Positions 9,212 to 17,442 of a DNA stretch of 64,000 nt are shown here, piece by piece; the stretch's first letter is position 1; each line of letters starts with the position of its first letter. The position numbers were made by a program, and so were the translations under genes. The stretch lies in the NCBI GenBank assembly GCA_044350805.1, contig JBILGU010000016.1, forward strand, positions 1 through 64,000. The letters are read 5' to 3'. The stretch is from UBA6136 sp044350805. Lineage in GTDB: Bacteria > Pseudomonadota > Gammaproteobacteria > Methylococcales > Methylococcaceae. Under the pieces are notes generated by a model. It searched no databases, had not been told where the DNA came from, and saw only the letters and a list, made by a program, of their open reading frames with translations.

Positions 9212-10231
9212 TCAGTTTTTGTAGGGAAGGGTTGCAGTAAACCCGTGGACCTTGGCTCGGGGTTTGAAGTCTGGAGGGGACCAGGGTTTGGCTTCTTGCC
9301 CCACAATATAGCGGGCGAGCCAGCTCGCCTGTTGTCGCACGGGGAGGACATAGGCGTAAATCTGACGGTTCGCACATTCGGCGGCATCGCCAATCGCGAA
9401 GATCGAAGGGTCCGAGGTTCGAAGCCACTCGTCCACAAGGATGCCCCGGTCGGTCTTAAGTCCGGCTGACTGGGCCAAGCCAATGCGCGGCTTGAAGCCA
9501 GTGGCGAGGACGATACCGGTAAAAGGCCCCAAGATCTCCTCTTGAAGTGCAATGTTCATGGCCCCTTCAGTCCCCCGGATGGTCTTGACCGTTTCTTCGA
9601 GCCGCAACGTAATGCCTTGCTCTAAGAGGACTTGCGCGAGGAGAGTGGCATCCTCATCCTCGAGTTGCCGCTCCATCAATTTGGGCAGCGGGTGGATCAA
9701 GGTCACGGCATCTCCGGCCCGCGCCATGTCCGATGCGATTTCACAACCGATCAGTCCCCCACCGATCACGCCCCATGAGGGGGTGACGTCTGCCGCAAGG
9801 GCCTGCTCTCTGAGGCGACGTAACCCGATGAGATCATCGAGACTGTTAACAAAACGAAGCTGAGAGCCCAATGTCTGGAATGGCGGGGGCACAAATGCCT
9901 CTGAGCCCGGTGCCAGTATCAGCAGCTCATACGACAGCAGCCGCTCTTGCCCGTGATCCAGAAGCAGGAGTTGTCGCTTTTCTCGATCAATCGCGGTGAC
10001 CGTGCACCCCGCATCGATTTCAATCCCGAGGGCTCGAAGGGTATCGAACGATTTCAGGATGATTTTTTCTTCGATGTCATCACGAGTAAACCCATGGGAG
10101 AGCATGGGGCGGGCGTAATAACCGTGGGTCTCCTGCGTCAGGACTCGAATGGACCGCTCGGGCATCAATTTGTGCAGTTCCTCGGCCAGCGTAATACCGC
10201 CCAGACCCGATCCGATGATCACGGTTTCCAT
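9212..10231 (-). CDS. FAD/NAD(P)-dependent oxidoreductase, rubredoxin-reductase-like
   Basis: Flavoprotein of the pyridine nucleotide-disulfide oxidoreductase fold, 339 residues. An FAD-binding GxGxxG (GSGLGG, residues 7-12) opens the protein. The NAD-binding motif GVIGGGLIGCEIA is near residue 155 and the second FAD motif FAIGDAAE is near residue 285. Early residues YYARPMLSHGF match rubredoxin-NAD reductases (YSKPMLS in that family), so electron delivery to a rubredoxin is the likeliest job. No rubredoxin gene is in the window. Ferredoxin or nitrite-reductase-type flavoproteins share the fold. The stop of trpS is three bases upstream, so the pair is probably one transcript. Confidence 0.8.
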   Translation of the reverse strand: METVIIGSGLGGITLAEELHKLMPERSIRVLTQETHGYYARPMLSHGFTRDDIEEKIILKSFDTLRALGIEIDAGCTVTAIDREKRQLLLLDHGQERLLSYELLILAPGSEAFVPPPFQTLGSQLRFVNSLDDLIGLRRLREQALAADVTPSWGVIGGGLIGCEIASDMARAGDAVTLIHPLPKLMERQLEDEDATLLAQVLLEQGITLRLEETVKTIRGTEGAMNIALQEEILGPFTGIVLATGFKPRIGLAQSAGLKTDRGILVDEWLRTSDPSIFAIGDAAECANRQIYAYVLPVRQQASWLARYIVGQEAKPWSPPDFKPRAKVHGFTATLPYKN

Positions 10232-10234
10232 GTC

Positions 10235-11248
10235 TTAACCCAGGGGGCGAATGCCAACGCTATGGCGTATCTTTTCCATCAGGGGGCGCGAGAGGCTCCG
10301 CGCCTTTGTGGCGCCCTTTTGGAGCACCTCCTCGATTTGGCCGGGAGACTCCATGAGGGCATCGTAGCGCTCCCGGGCCTCCTTGAGGTGTTCATTCAGG
10401 TACTCAAAGAGTACGCCCTTCATTTCTCCCCAGCCGATGCCTTCGGCGTAACGGGTCTTGATGGCCAGGGATTCTTCGGGCGTTGCGAATGCCTTGTAAA
10501 TACTGAAGAGGGTGCAGGTCTCGGGATCTTTTGGGACGCCCGGCTCTAATGAATTCGTTTTAATTTTGTTGATGAGTTTGCGGAAAGGCTTTTCGGCCAT
10601 GAAGAGCGGGATCGTATTGTCATAGCTCTTACTCATCTTGCGGCCATCCAGGCCCAGGAGGGTGGCGGTATCCTCGCTGACGACCGCTTCGGGAATGCTG
10701 AAGTGTTCGCCATAAATGTGGTTGAATCGACCTGCAATATCCCGGGCCATTTCGATGTGCTGGATCTGATCCTTGCCGACCGGGACCTTATGGGCGTTGA
10801 AGATCAGGATGTCGGCCGCCATCAGGATGGGATAGTTGAACAGTCCCATGGTGACCCCTTTGTCCGGATCGGCCTCCCCTGCGTCTTGATTGGCTTGGAC
10901 GGATGCCTTGTAAGCATGCGCTCGGTTCATCAACCCCTTGGCCGTGACGCAGTTGAGCATCCATGCCAGTTCCGCAATCTCCGGAACATCAGACTGGCGA
11001 TAGAAAACAGCGTTGTCCGTATCGAGGCCCAAGGCAAGCCAGGTCGCAGCAATCTCCAGCGTCGACTGGCGGACTCGCTCAGGTTCTTGGCATTTGATCA
11101 GTGCGTGATAGTCGGCCAGAAAATAAAACGGCAAGACATCGGCCCGGTGGCTCGCCTCAATGGCAGGACGGATAGCGCCGACATAGTTTCCAAGGTGCGG
11201 TGTGCCGGTCGTGGTGATCCCGGTCAGAACATGCTGTTTTGCGCTCAT
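10235..11248 (-). CDS. trpS: Tryptophanyl-tRNA synthetase
   Basis: Class I aminoacyl-tRNA synthetase that charges tRNA-Trp, 337 residues (typical 330-350). The class I signature motifs are present: TGTPHLGNYVG as the HIGH-type motif near residue 15 and GRKMSKS near residue 200. The tryptophan pocket region GEADPDKGVTMGLFNYPILMAADIL is intact. It lies immediately upstream of the rubredoxin-reductase-like gene. The region ahead of its start (11249-11407) holds a 7-bp inverted repeat at 11341-11363 shared with the divergent PilZ-like gene. Confidence 0.96.
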   Translation of the reverse strand: MSAKQHVLTGITTTGTPHLGNYVGAIRPAIEASHRADVLPFYFLADYHALIKCQEPERVRQSTLEIAATWLALGLDTDNAVFYRQSDVPEIAELAWMLNCVTAKGLMNRAHAYKASVQANQDAGEADPDKGVTMGLFNYPILMAADILIFNAHKVPVGKDQIQHIEMARDIAGRFNHIYGEHFSIPEAVVSEDTATLLGLDGRKMSKSYDNTIPLFMAEKPFRKLINKIKTNSLEPGVPKDPETCTLFSIYKAFATPEESLAIKTRYAEGIGWGEMKGVLFEYLNEHLKEARERYDALMESPGQIEEVLQKGATKARSLSRPLMEKIRHSVGIRPLG

Positions 11249-11407
11249 GATTTACTTTGACTGTCTCGAATGGAAGGGCCGATCCACGAGATTGACAGGT
11301 GGCTGATCGGCTCGGCGCTGGGAAAGATAGCACAGGAAGATCCGACTGCCTTGGCGAGTCGGAGGGATGACTGATTTACAATGCTTAGAGACTCTGAGGA
11401 ACTGCTG

Positions 11408-11704
11408 ATGCTGCCAAAGGAAAAAACGGACCCCCAGGAAAATCCCCTCTGCTGTGCGCTGATCTATCGTCGCGCGGCGGATGAGGATTTTGTGCAGGGG
11501 GATGGCATCGGCTGGAGCACCCGAAATATTCGGTTTCAAGGGATCAAAAGCCTTGTAGCCGGTGATGCAGCGGAAGTTCGCCTCGAGGCTGTCAAAGGCC
11601 TTTTCCCGCCATTAATGGTCCTCACCGAGGTCAGCGCCTGTCAGGCGATTATGGGAGGGCGTTTTGAAATTACGGGACAAATCAAGGGAATCCTCACCCT
11701 CTGA
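11408..11704 (+). CDS. PilZ-like domain protein
   Basis: Protein of 98 residues. A conserved-looking core, RRAADEDFVQGDGIGWSTRNI followed by RFQGIKSLVAGDAAEVRLEA, matches the PilZ beta-barrel pattern (RR, then GxGxSxRGIRF, then VGDxVELRL), which binds c-di-GMP in many proteins. The usual RxxxR and DxSxxG residues are only partly kept, so ligand binding is uncertain. I chose ATG 11408 because GAGGA at 11396-11400 is correctly spaced; an ATG at 11381 has no such site. It begins a rightward run with queD and the DUF1249 gene. Confidence 0.5.
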   Translation: MLPKEKTDPQENPLCCALIYRRAADEDFVQGDGIGWSTRNIRFQGIKSLVAGDAAEVRLEAVKGLFPPLMVLTEVSACQAIMGGRFEITGQIKGILTL

Positions 11705-11724
11705 GGAACGCACGGAACCGGACC

Positions 11725-12132
11725 ATGTATTCCATCACCAAAGACATTTATTTCTGCTACGGCCATCGCCTGATGGGGCACCCGGGTAAGTGCAAGCATT
11801 TGCATGGGCATAGCGTTAAGGCGGCCATTACGATCGTTGCTGAATCTTTGGATCATCAGGGCATGGTCTGCGATTTTTCCGAGGTCACCCGAGCCGCGCA
11901 AAACTTCATTGACGACACGCTCGATCACAATTTTCTCATTCATCGCAAGGACCCTCTCGTTCCTGCCTTGACGGAGGCCGGGGAGCGGTTTCTTCTGGTC
12001 GATGAACATCCGACCGCTGAGTTTCTGGCAAGGCTAATCTATGAGGCCATTCAGAAAGAAGGGTTGAACGTCACACGCGTGACCTTGTGGGAGACCACGA
12101 GTGCTTCGGCCAGCTACGCCGAGGATCGATGA
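11725..12132 (+). CDS. queD: 6-carboxy-5,6,7,8-tetrahydropterin synthase (QueD/PTPS family)
   Basis: Enzyme of the 6-pyruvoyltetrahydropterin synthase fold, 135 residues. QueD turns dihydroneopterin triphosphate into 6-carboxytetrahydropterin for queuosine. Zinc ligands are seen as His in YGHRL and the pair in HLHGH; the catalytic Cys sits in GKCKHLHGH, and WETTSASASY near the C-terminus carries the conserved Glu. Tgt, which inserts the queuosine precursor, is encoded at 29841. A role in pterin supply for methanopterin or folate is possible in a methylotroph, but nothing here requires it. The gene lies 20 bases after the PilZ-like gene. Confidence 0.88.
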   Translation: MYSITKDIYFCYGHRLMGHPGKCKHLHGHSVKAAITIVAESLDHQGMVCDFSEVTRAAQNFIDDTLDHNFLIHRKDPLVPALTEAGERFLLVDEHPTAEFLARLIYEAIQKEGLNVTRVTLWETTSASASYAEDR

Positions 12133-12141
12133 GTCAGCCCC

Positions 12142-12573
12142 ATGTCGTCTTTTACTCCGGTTGAAAAATCCTTCTGGCTTCATCGGGTGTGTGAAGCCAA
12201 CTATCAACGCCTCACTCGATTGGTTCCCGAGCTCGAAGCGATGGCCACGATGGTGACCGCTGTTCCTCAAGTGCCGGGAAAACCGGCTTTGCGATTTCGA
12301 TTGCTTGAGCGTTCACCGTTCACGCTGGTGCTTGAAGTGACGCACGATTTTGAAGGGCCTTTTCAGGTGCTTGAGGAACCGCAGGTTCGTATTCGGGTCA
12401 GCCTTGATGCCAAAACCGTCGAAATGTTGAGTGACCGGGAGCGCCCCGACCTTCATGATGTCCTCGGCCGAGAGCCGGCTCCGGCCCGGGTCCTCGATTA
12501 CAAATGGACCTTGAACTACTTTCTATCAAGATGGTTGGATCATTGTCTTGAGGCGGAGTACTGCGTCAGTTGA
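12142..12573 (+). CDS. DUF1249 (YqiB) family protein
   Basis: Cytoplasmic protein of 143 residues recognisable as DUF1249 from CEANYQRLTRLVP near residue 18, the central FTLVLEVTHD stretch and the tail YKWTLNYFLSRWLDHCLEA, which parallels YqiB of E. coli (NQFLADWLRYCL). The family is widespread in Gammaproteobacteria and its function is unknown; yqiB often neighbours nudF and cpdA. Here it follows queD by nine bases and faces recQ tail to tail. Confidence 0.85.
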   Translation: MSSFTPVEKSFWLHRVCEANYQRLTRLVPELEAMATMVTAVPQVPGKPALRFRLLERSPFTLVLEVTHDFEGPFQVLEEPQVRIRVSLDAKTVEMLSDRERPDLHDVLGREPAPARVLDYKWTLNYFLSRWLDHCLEAEYCVS

Positions 12574-12579
12574 GGCCAC

Positions 12580-14376
12580 TTAGTCGGGATGTCTTTTGAG
12601 CGCATTCAAAAACGCATCGCCGTAGCGCTCCAGTTTTTTCTGCCCGACCCCGGAGAGTCGTGCAAATTCTGCAAGGCTTTGGGGTCTCTTTCGGATCATT
12701 TCATCGAGAACGGCATCCTGAAAGATCACATAAGGGGGCACCCCTTGAGTTTCAGCCAATTCCCGGCGAAGAATTCTCAAATCCTCGAAAAGTCGCGTTT
12801 CCTCGGTGGTTCTTGCGGGCCGGCCTTTGGATGCCGAGGTGCCGAGGCTCGGCTCTGCGTCTTTTCGCAACATCAGTTCCATTTCGCCTTTCAGCAGGGG
12901 CCGTGCTCTGGGATCCAGTTTGAGACCCCCGTGGCCTTCGGGATCTACCGCCAGATAGCCCAGGGTCACCAGTTGGCGATAGATTGAAAACCAGCCCTTG
13001 TCATTGATGCCCTTGCCAATCCCAAACGTGGAGAGCTGCTCATGGCCGAGGCGCTGGACCCTCTCGCTGTGCCGGCCGATGAGGACGTCCACGAGGTGTT
13101 GGACACCAAAGCGTTGACCGGTTCGGTAGACGCAGGAGAGTGCCTTGCGGGCCGCTTCCGTGCCATTCCAGCTGGCCGGGGGGGAAAGGCAGTTATCGCA
13201 GTTTCCACAGGGCTTTTCCGGCTCCTCGCCAAAATAGCGAAGGAGGACCTGGCGGCGGCAAAGCGTGGTTTCACAGAGGCCGAGCATGGCTTCAAGGCGT
13301 TGCCGCTCGAGTGCCTTTCGCTGCTCGTCGGCATCGGATTCATCCAGCATCTGTCTTAAGGCCACGATGTCTTGTATGCCAAACAGCATGAAGGCATTCG
13401 CGGGAGCGCCGTCTCGCCCGGCCCGTCCGGTTTCCTGGTAATAGGATTCGATGCTTCGGGGAAGATCAAGGTGGGCAACAAAACGCACGTTCGGTTTGTC
13501 GATCCCCATGCCAAAGGCAACGGTGGCGACCATCATCAGGCCTTCCTCGACGGCAAAGCGACGCTGATGTTCCTGCCTCACCTGTGAGGGGAGGCCTGCG
13601 TGGTAGGGCAGGGCGCGAAATCCCTCTTTTGTGAGCCATTGGGCTGTCTCTTCGACTTTGCGTCGAGACAGGCAATAGAGAATGCCGCTATCCCCCTGAT
13701 GGTGGGTTCTGAGGAATTTGAGTAGTTGGGGTCTTGCGTTTTGTCGGGGGGCAATGGCATAGCGAATATTGGGGCGATCAAAGCTTTGAGCAAACACCCG
13801 CGCCGACTTGAGTCCCAGTCTTTCCGTGATTTCATGGCGCGTCCTTTCATCAGCGGTCGCCGTCAGCGCAACCCGGGGGACCTTTGGATAGCGTTGATGC
13901 AACAGCGAGAGCGCCAGGTAGTCGGTTCTAAAGTCATGACCCCATTGAGAGACGCAATGCGCCTCATCAATGGCAAAGAGGCTCACTGTGATTTCATCGA
14001 GGAGGGCGAGGAAACGGTCTGTATTCAGCCGTTCGGGGGCGACGTAGAGAAGTCGGAGTTGGTCGCTCCTGAGCGCGCTTTCGACATCGCGTTGCGTTTC
14101 AAAATCCAGCATGGAGTTCAGGAAGGCGGCCTGAACTCCAAGCTGCCGCAGAGCCTCCACTTGATCCTGCATCAGCGCAATCAGTGGCGAAATGACAACA
14201 GCTGTTCCCGGGCGGCACAGGGCGGGCACCTGATAACAAAGTGATTTCCCACCCCCGGTGGGCATCAGGACCAGCGCATCGCCGCCCCCCATCACATGGT
14301 CGACAATGTCCCCCTGGAGCCCCCGGAAATCCTCAAATCCAAAGATGGTTCGAAGGATGTGTTGGGGGGTATGCAT
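12580..14376 (-). CDS. recQ: ATP-dependent DNA helicase RecQ
   Basis: 3'-5' superfamily 2 helicase in recombination and replication repair, 598 residues (E. coli RecQ is 609). Motifs in order: Walker A MPTGGGKSLCY near residue 40, DEAH box IDEAHCVSQWGHDFR near 138, motif VI YQETGRAGRDG near 315, zinc-binding cysteines C-R-x-Q with CGNCDNC near 385-395, winged-helix RQC region with RHSERVQRLGHEQLSTFG, and a C-terminal HRDC domain (LAEFARLSGVGQKKLERYG). It is divergent from the porin gene and shares a 185-base upstream region with it. Confidence 0.97.
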   Translation of the reverse strand: MHTPQHILRTIFGFEDFRGLQGDIVDHVMGGGDALVLMPTGGGKSLCYQVPALCRPGTAVVISPLIALMQDQVEALRQLGVQAAFLNSMLDFETQRDVESALRSDQLRLLYVAPERLNTDRFLALLDEITVSLFAIDEAHCVSQWGHDFRTDYLALSLLHQRYPKVPRVALTATADERTRHEITERLGLKSARVFAQSFDRPNIRYAIAPRQNARPQLLKFLRTHHQGDSGILYCLSRRKVEETAQWLTKEGFRALPYHAGLPSQVRQEHQRRFAVEEGLMMVATVAFGMGIDKPNVRFVAHLDLPRSIESYYQETGRAGRDGAPANAFMLFGIQDIVALRQMLDESDADEQRKALERQRLEAMLGLCETTLCRRQVLLRYFGEEPEKPCGNCDNCLSPPASWNGTEAARKALSCVYRTGQRFGVQHLVDVLIGRHSERVQRLGHEQLSTFGIGKGINDKGWFSIYRQLVTLGYLAVDPEGHGGLKLDPRARPLLKGEMELMLRKDAEPSLGTSASKGRPARTTEETRLFEDLRILRRELAETQGVPPYVIFQDAVLDEMIRKRPQSLAEFARLSGVGQKKLERYGDAFLNALKRHPD

Positions 14377-14411
14377 GGGTCTATTCTAGCGGAGCCGGAG
14401 GGGTCTTCTAA

Positions 14412-14459
14412 ATCCTCATCTTGGTGCAGGATTTTTGAAATTTGCACAAGACGGGTGCG
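14412..14459 (+). promoter_or_regulatory. Two tandem NtrC-like enhancer sites upstream of the porin
   Basis: A dyad at 14443-14459 (TGCACAAGACGGGTGCG) matches the E. coli glnA NtrC site at 12 of 17 positions by hand alignment. A second, weaker site at 14412-14428 ends in TTGGTGCA and matches at 11 of 17. Their centres are 31 bases apart, about three helical turns, and lie about 87 and 118 bases before the expected sigma-54 start. This resembles the glnAp2 arrangement. Confidence 0.6.
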
Positions 14460-14511
14460 GGTTGTTGCAAAACGACATCGGCTGTTGCCTTATTTTCAAT
14501 ACTTTAGTCTT

Positions 14512-14528
14512 TGGCACAACTTATGCAA
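14512..14528 (+). promoter_or_regulatory. Sigma-54 promoter of the porin gene
   Basis: TGGCAC at 14512-14517 followed by ATGCAA at 14523-14528 fits the sigma-54 consensus TGGCAC-N5-TTGCA, with GG and GC exactly ten bases apart. Transcription would start near 14538, leaving a short leader of about 24 bases with GGAGG at 14551-14555 six bases before the start codon. Confidence 0.75.
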
Positions 14529-14561
14529 TAGTATTGAGGTCATCTACACTGGAGGTATCCC

Positions 14562-15932
14562 ATGCGACTTCGCACCCATTCCATTTTCAGGACTGCCGCA
14601 CTGAGTTCGGCCCTGATCTTTGCCCTGAATCCGCTCGGCGCACAGGCCGAAAACATTGAAGACACCACGGGTCTTGTGGATTACGCATTGGGCAGCAAGA
14701 ACCATCAGCCGCTGTCGGATTACGGCGTCACCTGGGGCGGCTGGATGGATTTTGGTGTCACGGCGAACGCCAATGCCCCAGCGGACAAGTTCAATGGCCC
14801 GGTGACCTTCGGTGATCGCTCTGGCGAACTCCAGATGAATCAGTTCTATGGTTACCTGCAGCGGGCAATCACCGTCGGAAGCGATGACTTTGATATCGGT
14901 GGCCGCGTCGACGTGATGTACGGTACCGATGCGATCTTCACGCAGGCCTATGGTGCTACCGCTCTGAGCCCGAGAGGGATCCCGGAAAATCGCGGCAACT
15001 ACGATCTTCACCTGACCAGCTGGAGCCAGCGCTTCTATGGACTGGCGCTTCCGCAGGCCTATGTGGAAATGAACCTTCCGATAGGTAATGGCCTTGCGGT
15101 CAAGGCCGGTCACTTCTACACCCCGGTTGGGTATGAAGTCGTCACCGCCCCGGACAACTTCTTCTACACCCATGCCTATACCATGCAGTACGGCGAGCCC
15201 TTCACGCACACCGGTATCCTGGGTAACTATGCCTTTGATGATAACTGGTCAGCGATCCTCGGTACGGTAACCGGCAGTGCAACCGGCGGTTGGGACGGCA
15301 ACTTCAATACCAACCTGACCGCGTGGGACTTCATCGGTGGCGGCACTTGGACCAGCGATGAAAAGGACTACTCACTGAACATTACGTCAACGGCTGGTCC
15401 GACGGGCGGAAACGATAACAGCACTTGGGCCCTTTACAGCATCGTGGGCAAGGGCAACTGGCTCGACAACACCCTGCACTATGTCATTCAGCATGATCAC
15501 GGGTTTGCCAATGACGTATTGACGCCAACCGGATACCAAAATACCCAGTGGTACGGTATCAACCAGTACATTACCTATGACATCCAGGATAATCTCGGTG
15601 TCGGTCTTCGTGCTGAGTGGTTCCGTGATCAGGATGGATTCCGAATTGCAGGTCCTGCACGCTGCGGTGGTTCATACAATCTTCGGACGCCGGGTGATGC
15701 CTCCTCGGGCTATTCGTACGCCTGTAATGGTGGCAACTGGGCCTCTTATGAGTTGGGTGGTGCGAGCTACTATGGTCTGACCGCAGGTGTGAACTACAAG
15801 CCGTTGAAGTGGGTTACCGTTCGCCCGAATGCGCGTTACGATTTCTCAACCTCCAATGTGTTCATGAACTCTCAGGGGCAGATGCTGGACTACCAGTTCA
15901 CCTTCTCAACTGACATGGTCATTGTTTTCTAA
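14562..15932 (+). CDS. OmpL-like beta-barrel porin (bbp2 family)
   Basis: Outer-membrane beta-barrel protein of 456 residues with a signal peptide ending near residue 29 (GAQA). The mature chain alternates polar and aromatic residues with repeated WGGWMDFG, GYLQRA and NYxxxDNW-type strands and ends in phenylalanine (MVIVF), the usual barrel-assembly signal. It resembles the putative beta-barrel porin-2 (OmpL-like) family, whose substrates are mostly unknown. A sigma-54 promoter and two NtrC-like sites precede it, so it is probably made under nitrogen limitation and may admit ammonium, urea or another nitrogen source; that substrate is inference. The nitrogen genes glnK-amtB lie 1.5 kb downstream. 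Confidence 0.85.
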   Translation: MRLRTHSIFRTAALSSALIFALNPLGAQAENIEDTTGLVDYALGSKNHQPLSDYGVTWGGWMDFGVTANANAPADKFNGPVTFGDRSGELQMNQFYGYLQRAITVGSDDFDIGGRVDVMYGTDAIFTQAYGATALSPRGIPENRGNYDLHLTSWSQRFYGLALPQAYVEMNLPIGNGLAVKAGHFYTPVGYEVVTAPDNFFYTHAYTMQYGEPFTHTGILGNYAFDDNWSAILGTVTGSATGGWDGNFNTNLTAWDFIGGGTWTSDEKDYSLNITSTAGPTGGNDNSTWALYSIVGKGNWLDNTLHYVIQHDHGFANDVLTPTGYQNTQWYGINQYITYDIQDNLGVGLRAEWFRDQDGFRIAGPARCGGSYNLRTPGDASSGYSYACNGGNWASYELGGASYYGLTAGVNYKPLKWVTVRPNARYDFSTSNVFMNSQGQMLDYQFTFSTDMVIVF

Positions 15933-15987
15933 GGCGTAGCCTCAAGGCAGCAACGCGTGATCCGAACTGAACATAGCGAGAAATGAT

Positions 15988-16374
15988 ATGAAGATTTCAA
16001 TGAAACTCACCCGACTTCTTTTGATTCTAAGCGCGGCAATGATGGTTGCTTGTGCCACGAAGAAGGCGCCTGAACCGACCCCGATCCAGAAGACGCTGGA
16101 GCAGGCGGAAAAGGACGCACGTTCGGGTAACGAAGACAAGGCCGTCAAGGAAATTGATGCGGCTGAAAAGGCCTTGATTCAGGAAGACAAGAAGGCGCCC
16201 GTATCCCAAGGGTTCAGAAGTTCGCAAGGTAACGACACCAAGGCCAAGGCTGAAGCGGATGCACTGAAGGAACTCGAGCACGCCAAGAAGGATGCCAAGG
16301 GCAAGCTTGCTGGCGATTCAGCTGATGAAATCAAGAAGGCCATTCAGGACGTTGAGGTCAAGGAAAAGAAGTAA
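15988..16374 (+). CDS. Small charged helical lipoprotein
   Basis: Exported lipoprotein of 128 residues. The signal peptide ends in a lipobox MVAC at residues 20-23. The mature chain is very rich in Lys, Glu, Asp and Ala (for example EQAEKDARSGNEDKAVKEID) and should form long alpha helices. Small-metal-binding or stress-type lipoproteins of similar composition exist, but I recognise no specific family. It starts 55 bases after the porin and is followed by a strong terminator, so it may be expressed with the porin. Confidence 0.75.
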   Translation: MKISMKLTRLLLILSAAMMVACATKKAPEPTPIQKTLEQAEKDARSGNEDKAVKEIDAAEKALIQEDKKAPVSQGFRSSQGNDTKAKAEADALKELEHAKKDAKGKLAGDSADEIKKAIQDVEVKEKK

Positions 16375-16402
16375 TTCCTTCCCGCACTTGCTCCCTTTAA
16401 GG

Positions 16403-16429
16403 AAAACCCGCTTCGGCGGGTTTTCTTTT
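16403..16429 (+). terminator. Intrinsic terminator after the porin-lipoprotein pair
   Basis: A 9-bp stem AAAACCCGC / GCGGGTTTT with a TTCG tetraloop (16412-16415), followed by CTTTT. It lies 29 bases after the lipoprotein stop. Confidence 0.92.
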
Positions 16430-16506
16430 GGCTTCTTGAAGGCAATGTTTCGAATCGACGATTTTGAGACGGACCTGTAGAGTAGGGCCTCGGAATGGAG
16501 GCCCCT

Positions 16507-17241
16507 ATGACCTATTGTCTTGCGATACAGTCTCTGGACGGATTTGTACTTGCGTCTGATTCAAGGACGCATGCCGGTATCGATCAGGCCAGCGTCTACG
16601 GCAAGATGCATCGGTTCCCCGTAGGGCCGGACCGGATGCTGGTCCTTTTGTCCGCCGGAAGTCTTGCGACCACTCAGGCCTTGGTCCACCGGGCTGAGCA
16701 AGCGCTGGCTCGCGATGAGCCCGGGCGGAGCCTGATGCGTGCGATGACCGTCTTTGATGCGGCCCAATTCATTGGGCAGATGAGCGTCGAGATTCAAAGC
16801 CAGCACTGGGATGCTTTAAATCGTTCGGGCTTCAGCCCCGAGGCGACCTTTATTCTTGCGGGCCAGATTGCCGGTCAGGAGCCCGAGATGTTTCTGATTT
16901 ATCCCCAGGGAAACTGCATTAAGCCGCCGCCGGATACGCCCTTTTTGCAGATTGGTGAATCGAAATACGGAAAGCCAATATTGAGTCGGGTCGTTCATCC
17001 TGAAATTTCCCTCGAGGATGCCGCGCGTTGTGCTCTGGTTTCTCTGGATTCAACCATGCGAAGTAATCTGACGGTGGGGCCGCCCATTGATCTGATGCTT
17101 TACCGGCGAGACCGTTTTGTGCCGGATCAGGTGCTGCGTCTTGATTCTCACTCGCCTTACTATGCTCAAATTCAGAGTGCCTGGTCGCAAGGACTTCGGG
17201 CCGCCTTTGCGGGTCTGCCGCGGTTTGATTGGGAGGTCTGA
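16507..17241 (+). CDS. Anbu-type proteasome-related peptidase
   Basis: Ntn-hydrolase of the 20S proteasome beta-subunit fold, the Anbu (BPH) family, 244 residues. The start MTYCLAIQSLDGFVLASDSR closely follows Anbu proteins, where Thr2 becomes the nucleophile after removal of Met1. This decides for ATG 16507 over 16495, and GGAGG at 16497-16501 fits that choice. GKMHRFP and LLSAGSLATTQ are further family marks. Anbu forms open-ring oligomers in the cytoplasm; its substrates are not known. In many genomes it sits with genes for an ATP-grasp protein, an alpha-E protein and a transglutaminase-like protease. None of these is here; it lies between a lipoprotein and glnK. Confidence 0.85.
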   Translation: MTYCLAIQSLDGFVLASDSRTHAGIDQASVYGKMHRFPVGPDRMLVLLSAGSLATTQALVHRAEQALARDEPGRSLMRAMTVFDAAQFIGQMSVEIQSQHWDALNRSGFSPEATFILAGQIAGQEPEMFLIYPQGNCIKPPPDTPFLQIGESKYGKPILSRVVHPEISLEDAARCALVSLDSTMRSNLTVGPPIDLMLYRRDRFVPDQVLRLDSHSPYYAQIQSAWSQGLRAAFAGLPRFDWEV

Positions 17242-17265
17242 TCCCTCTGGATCGCCCCAAGATGG

Positions 17266-17282
17266 GGCAATTTCATGGTGCA
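17266..17282 (+). promoter_or_regulatory. NtrC-like site upstream of glnK
   Basis: GGCAATTTCATGGTGCA matches the E. coli glnA NtrC site at 12 of 17 positions by hand alignment, with a good right half (GGTGCA) and a weak left half. Its centre is about 127 bases before the expected sigma-54 start, a normal enhancer distance. Confidence 0.5.
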
Positions 17283-17374
17283 AAAAGGGGATTTCCTGTC
17301 TTTTGTTGCTGAGCGAGAGCACTGAGTGCGTCTTTAGCGCCGGTCTGGTCGCGCTTTGCCTGTTTTCTGAGTCT

Positions 17375-17390
17375 TGGCATGACTTCTGCT
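17375..17390 (+). promoter_or_regulatory. Sigma-54 promoter of glnK-amtB
   Basis: TGGCAT at 17375-17380 and CTGCT at 17386-17390 place GG and GC ten bases apart, the required spacing. Transcription would start near 17401, 42 bases before glnK. Sigma-54 control of glnK-amtB is the rule in Proteobacteria. Confidence 0.75.
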
Positions 17391-17442
17391 TATAAGGGTT
17401 TGTCCTAGAAACAAATGCTCTGCGAGTAGGAGAACAACCTCG

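Noticed and set aside
17320..17330. GCACTGAGTGC palindrome upstream of glnK as a second NtrC site
   Set aside because: The half-site spacing (three bases) does not match the NtrC dyad spacing of seven bases.
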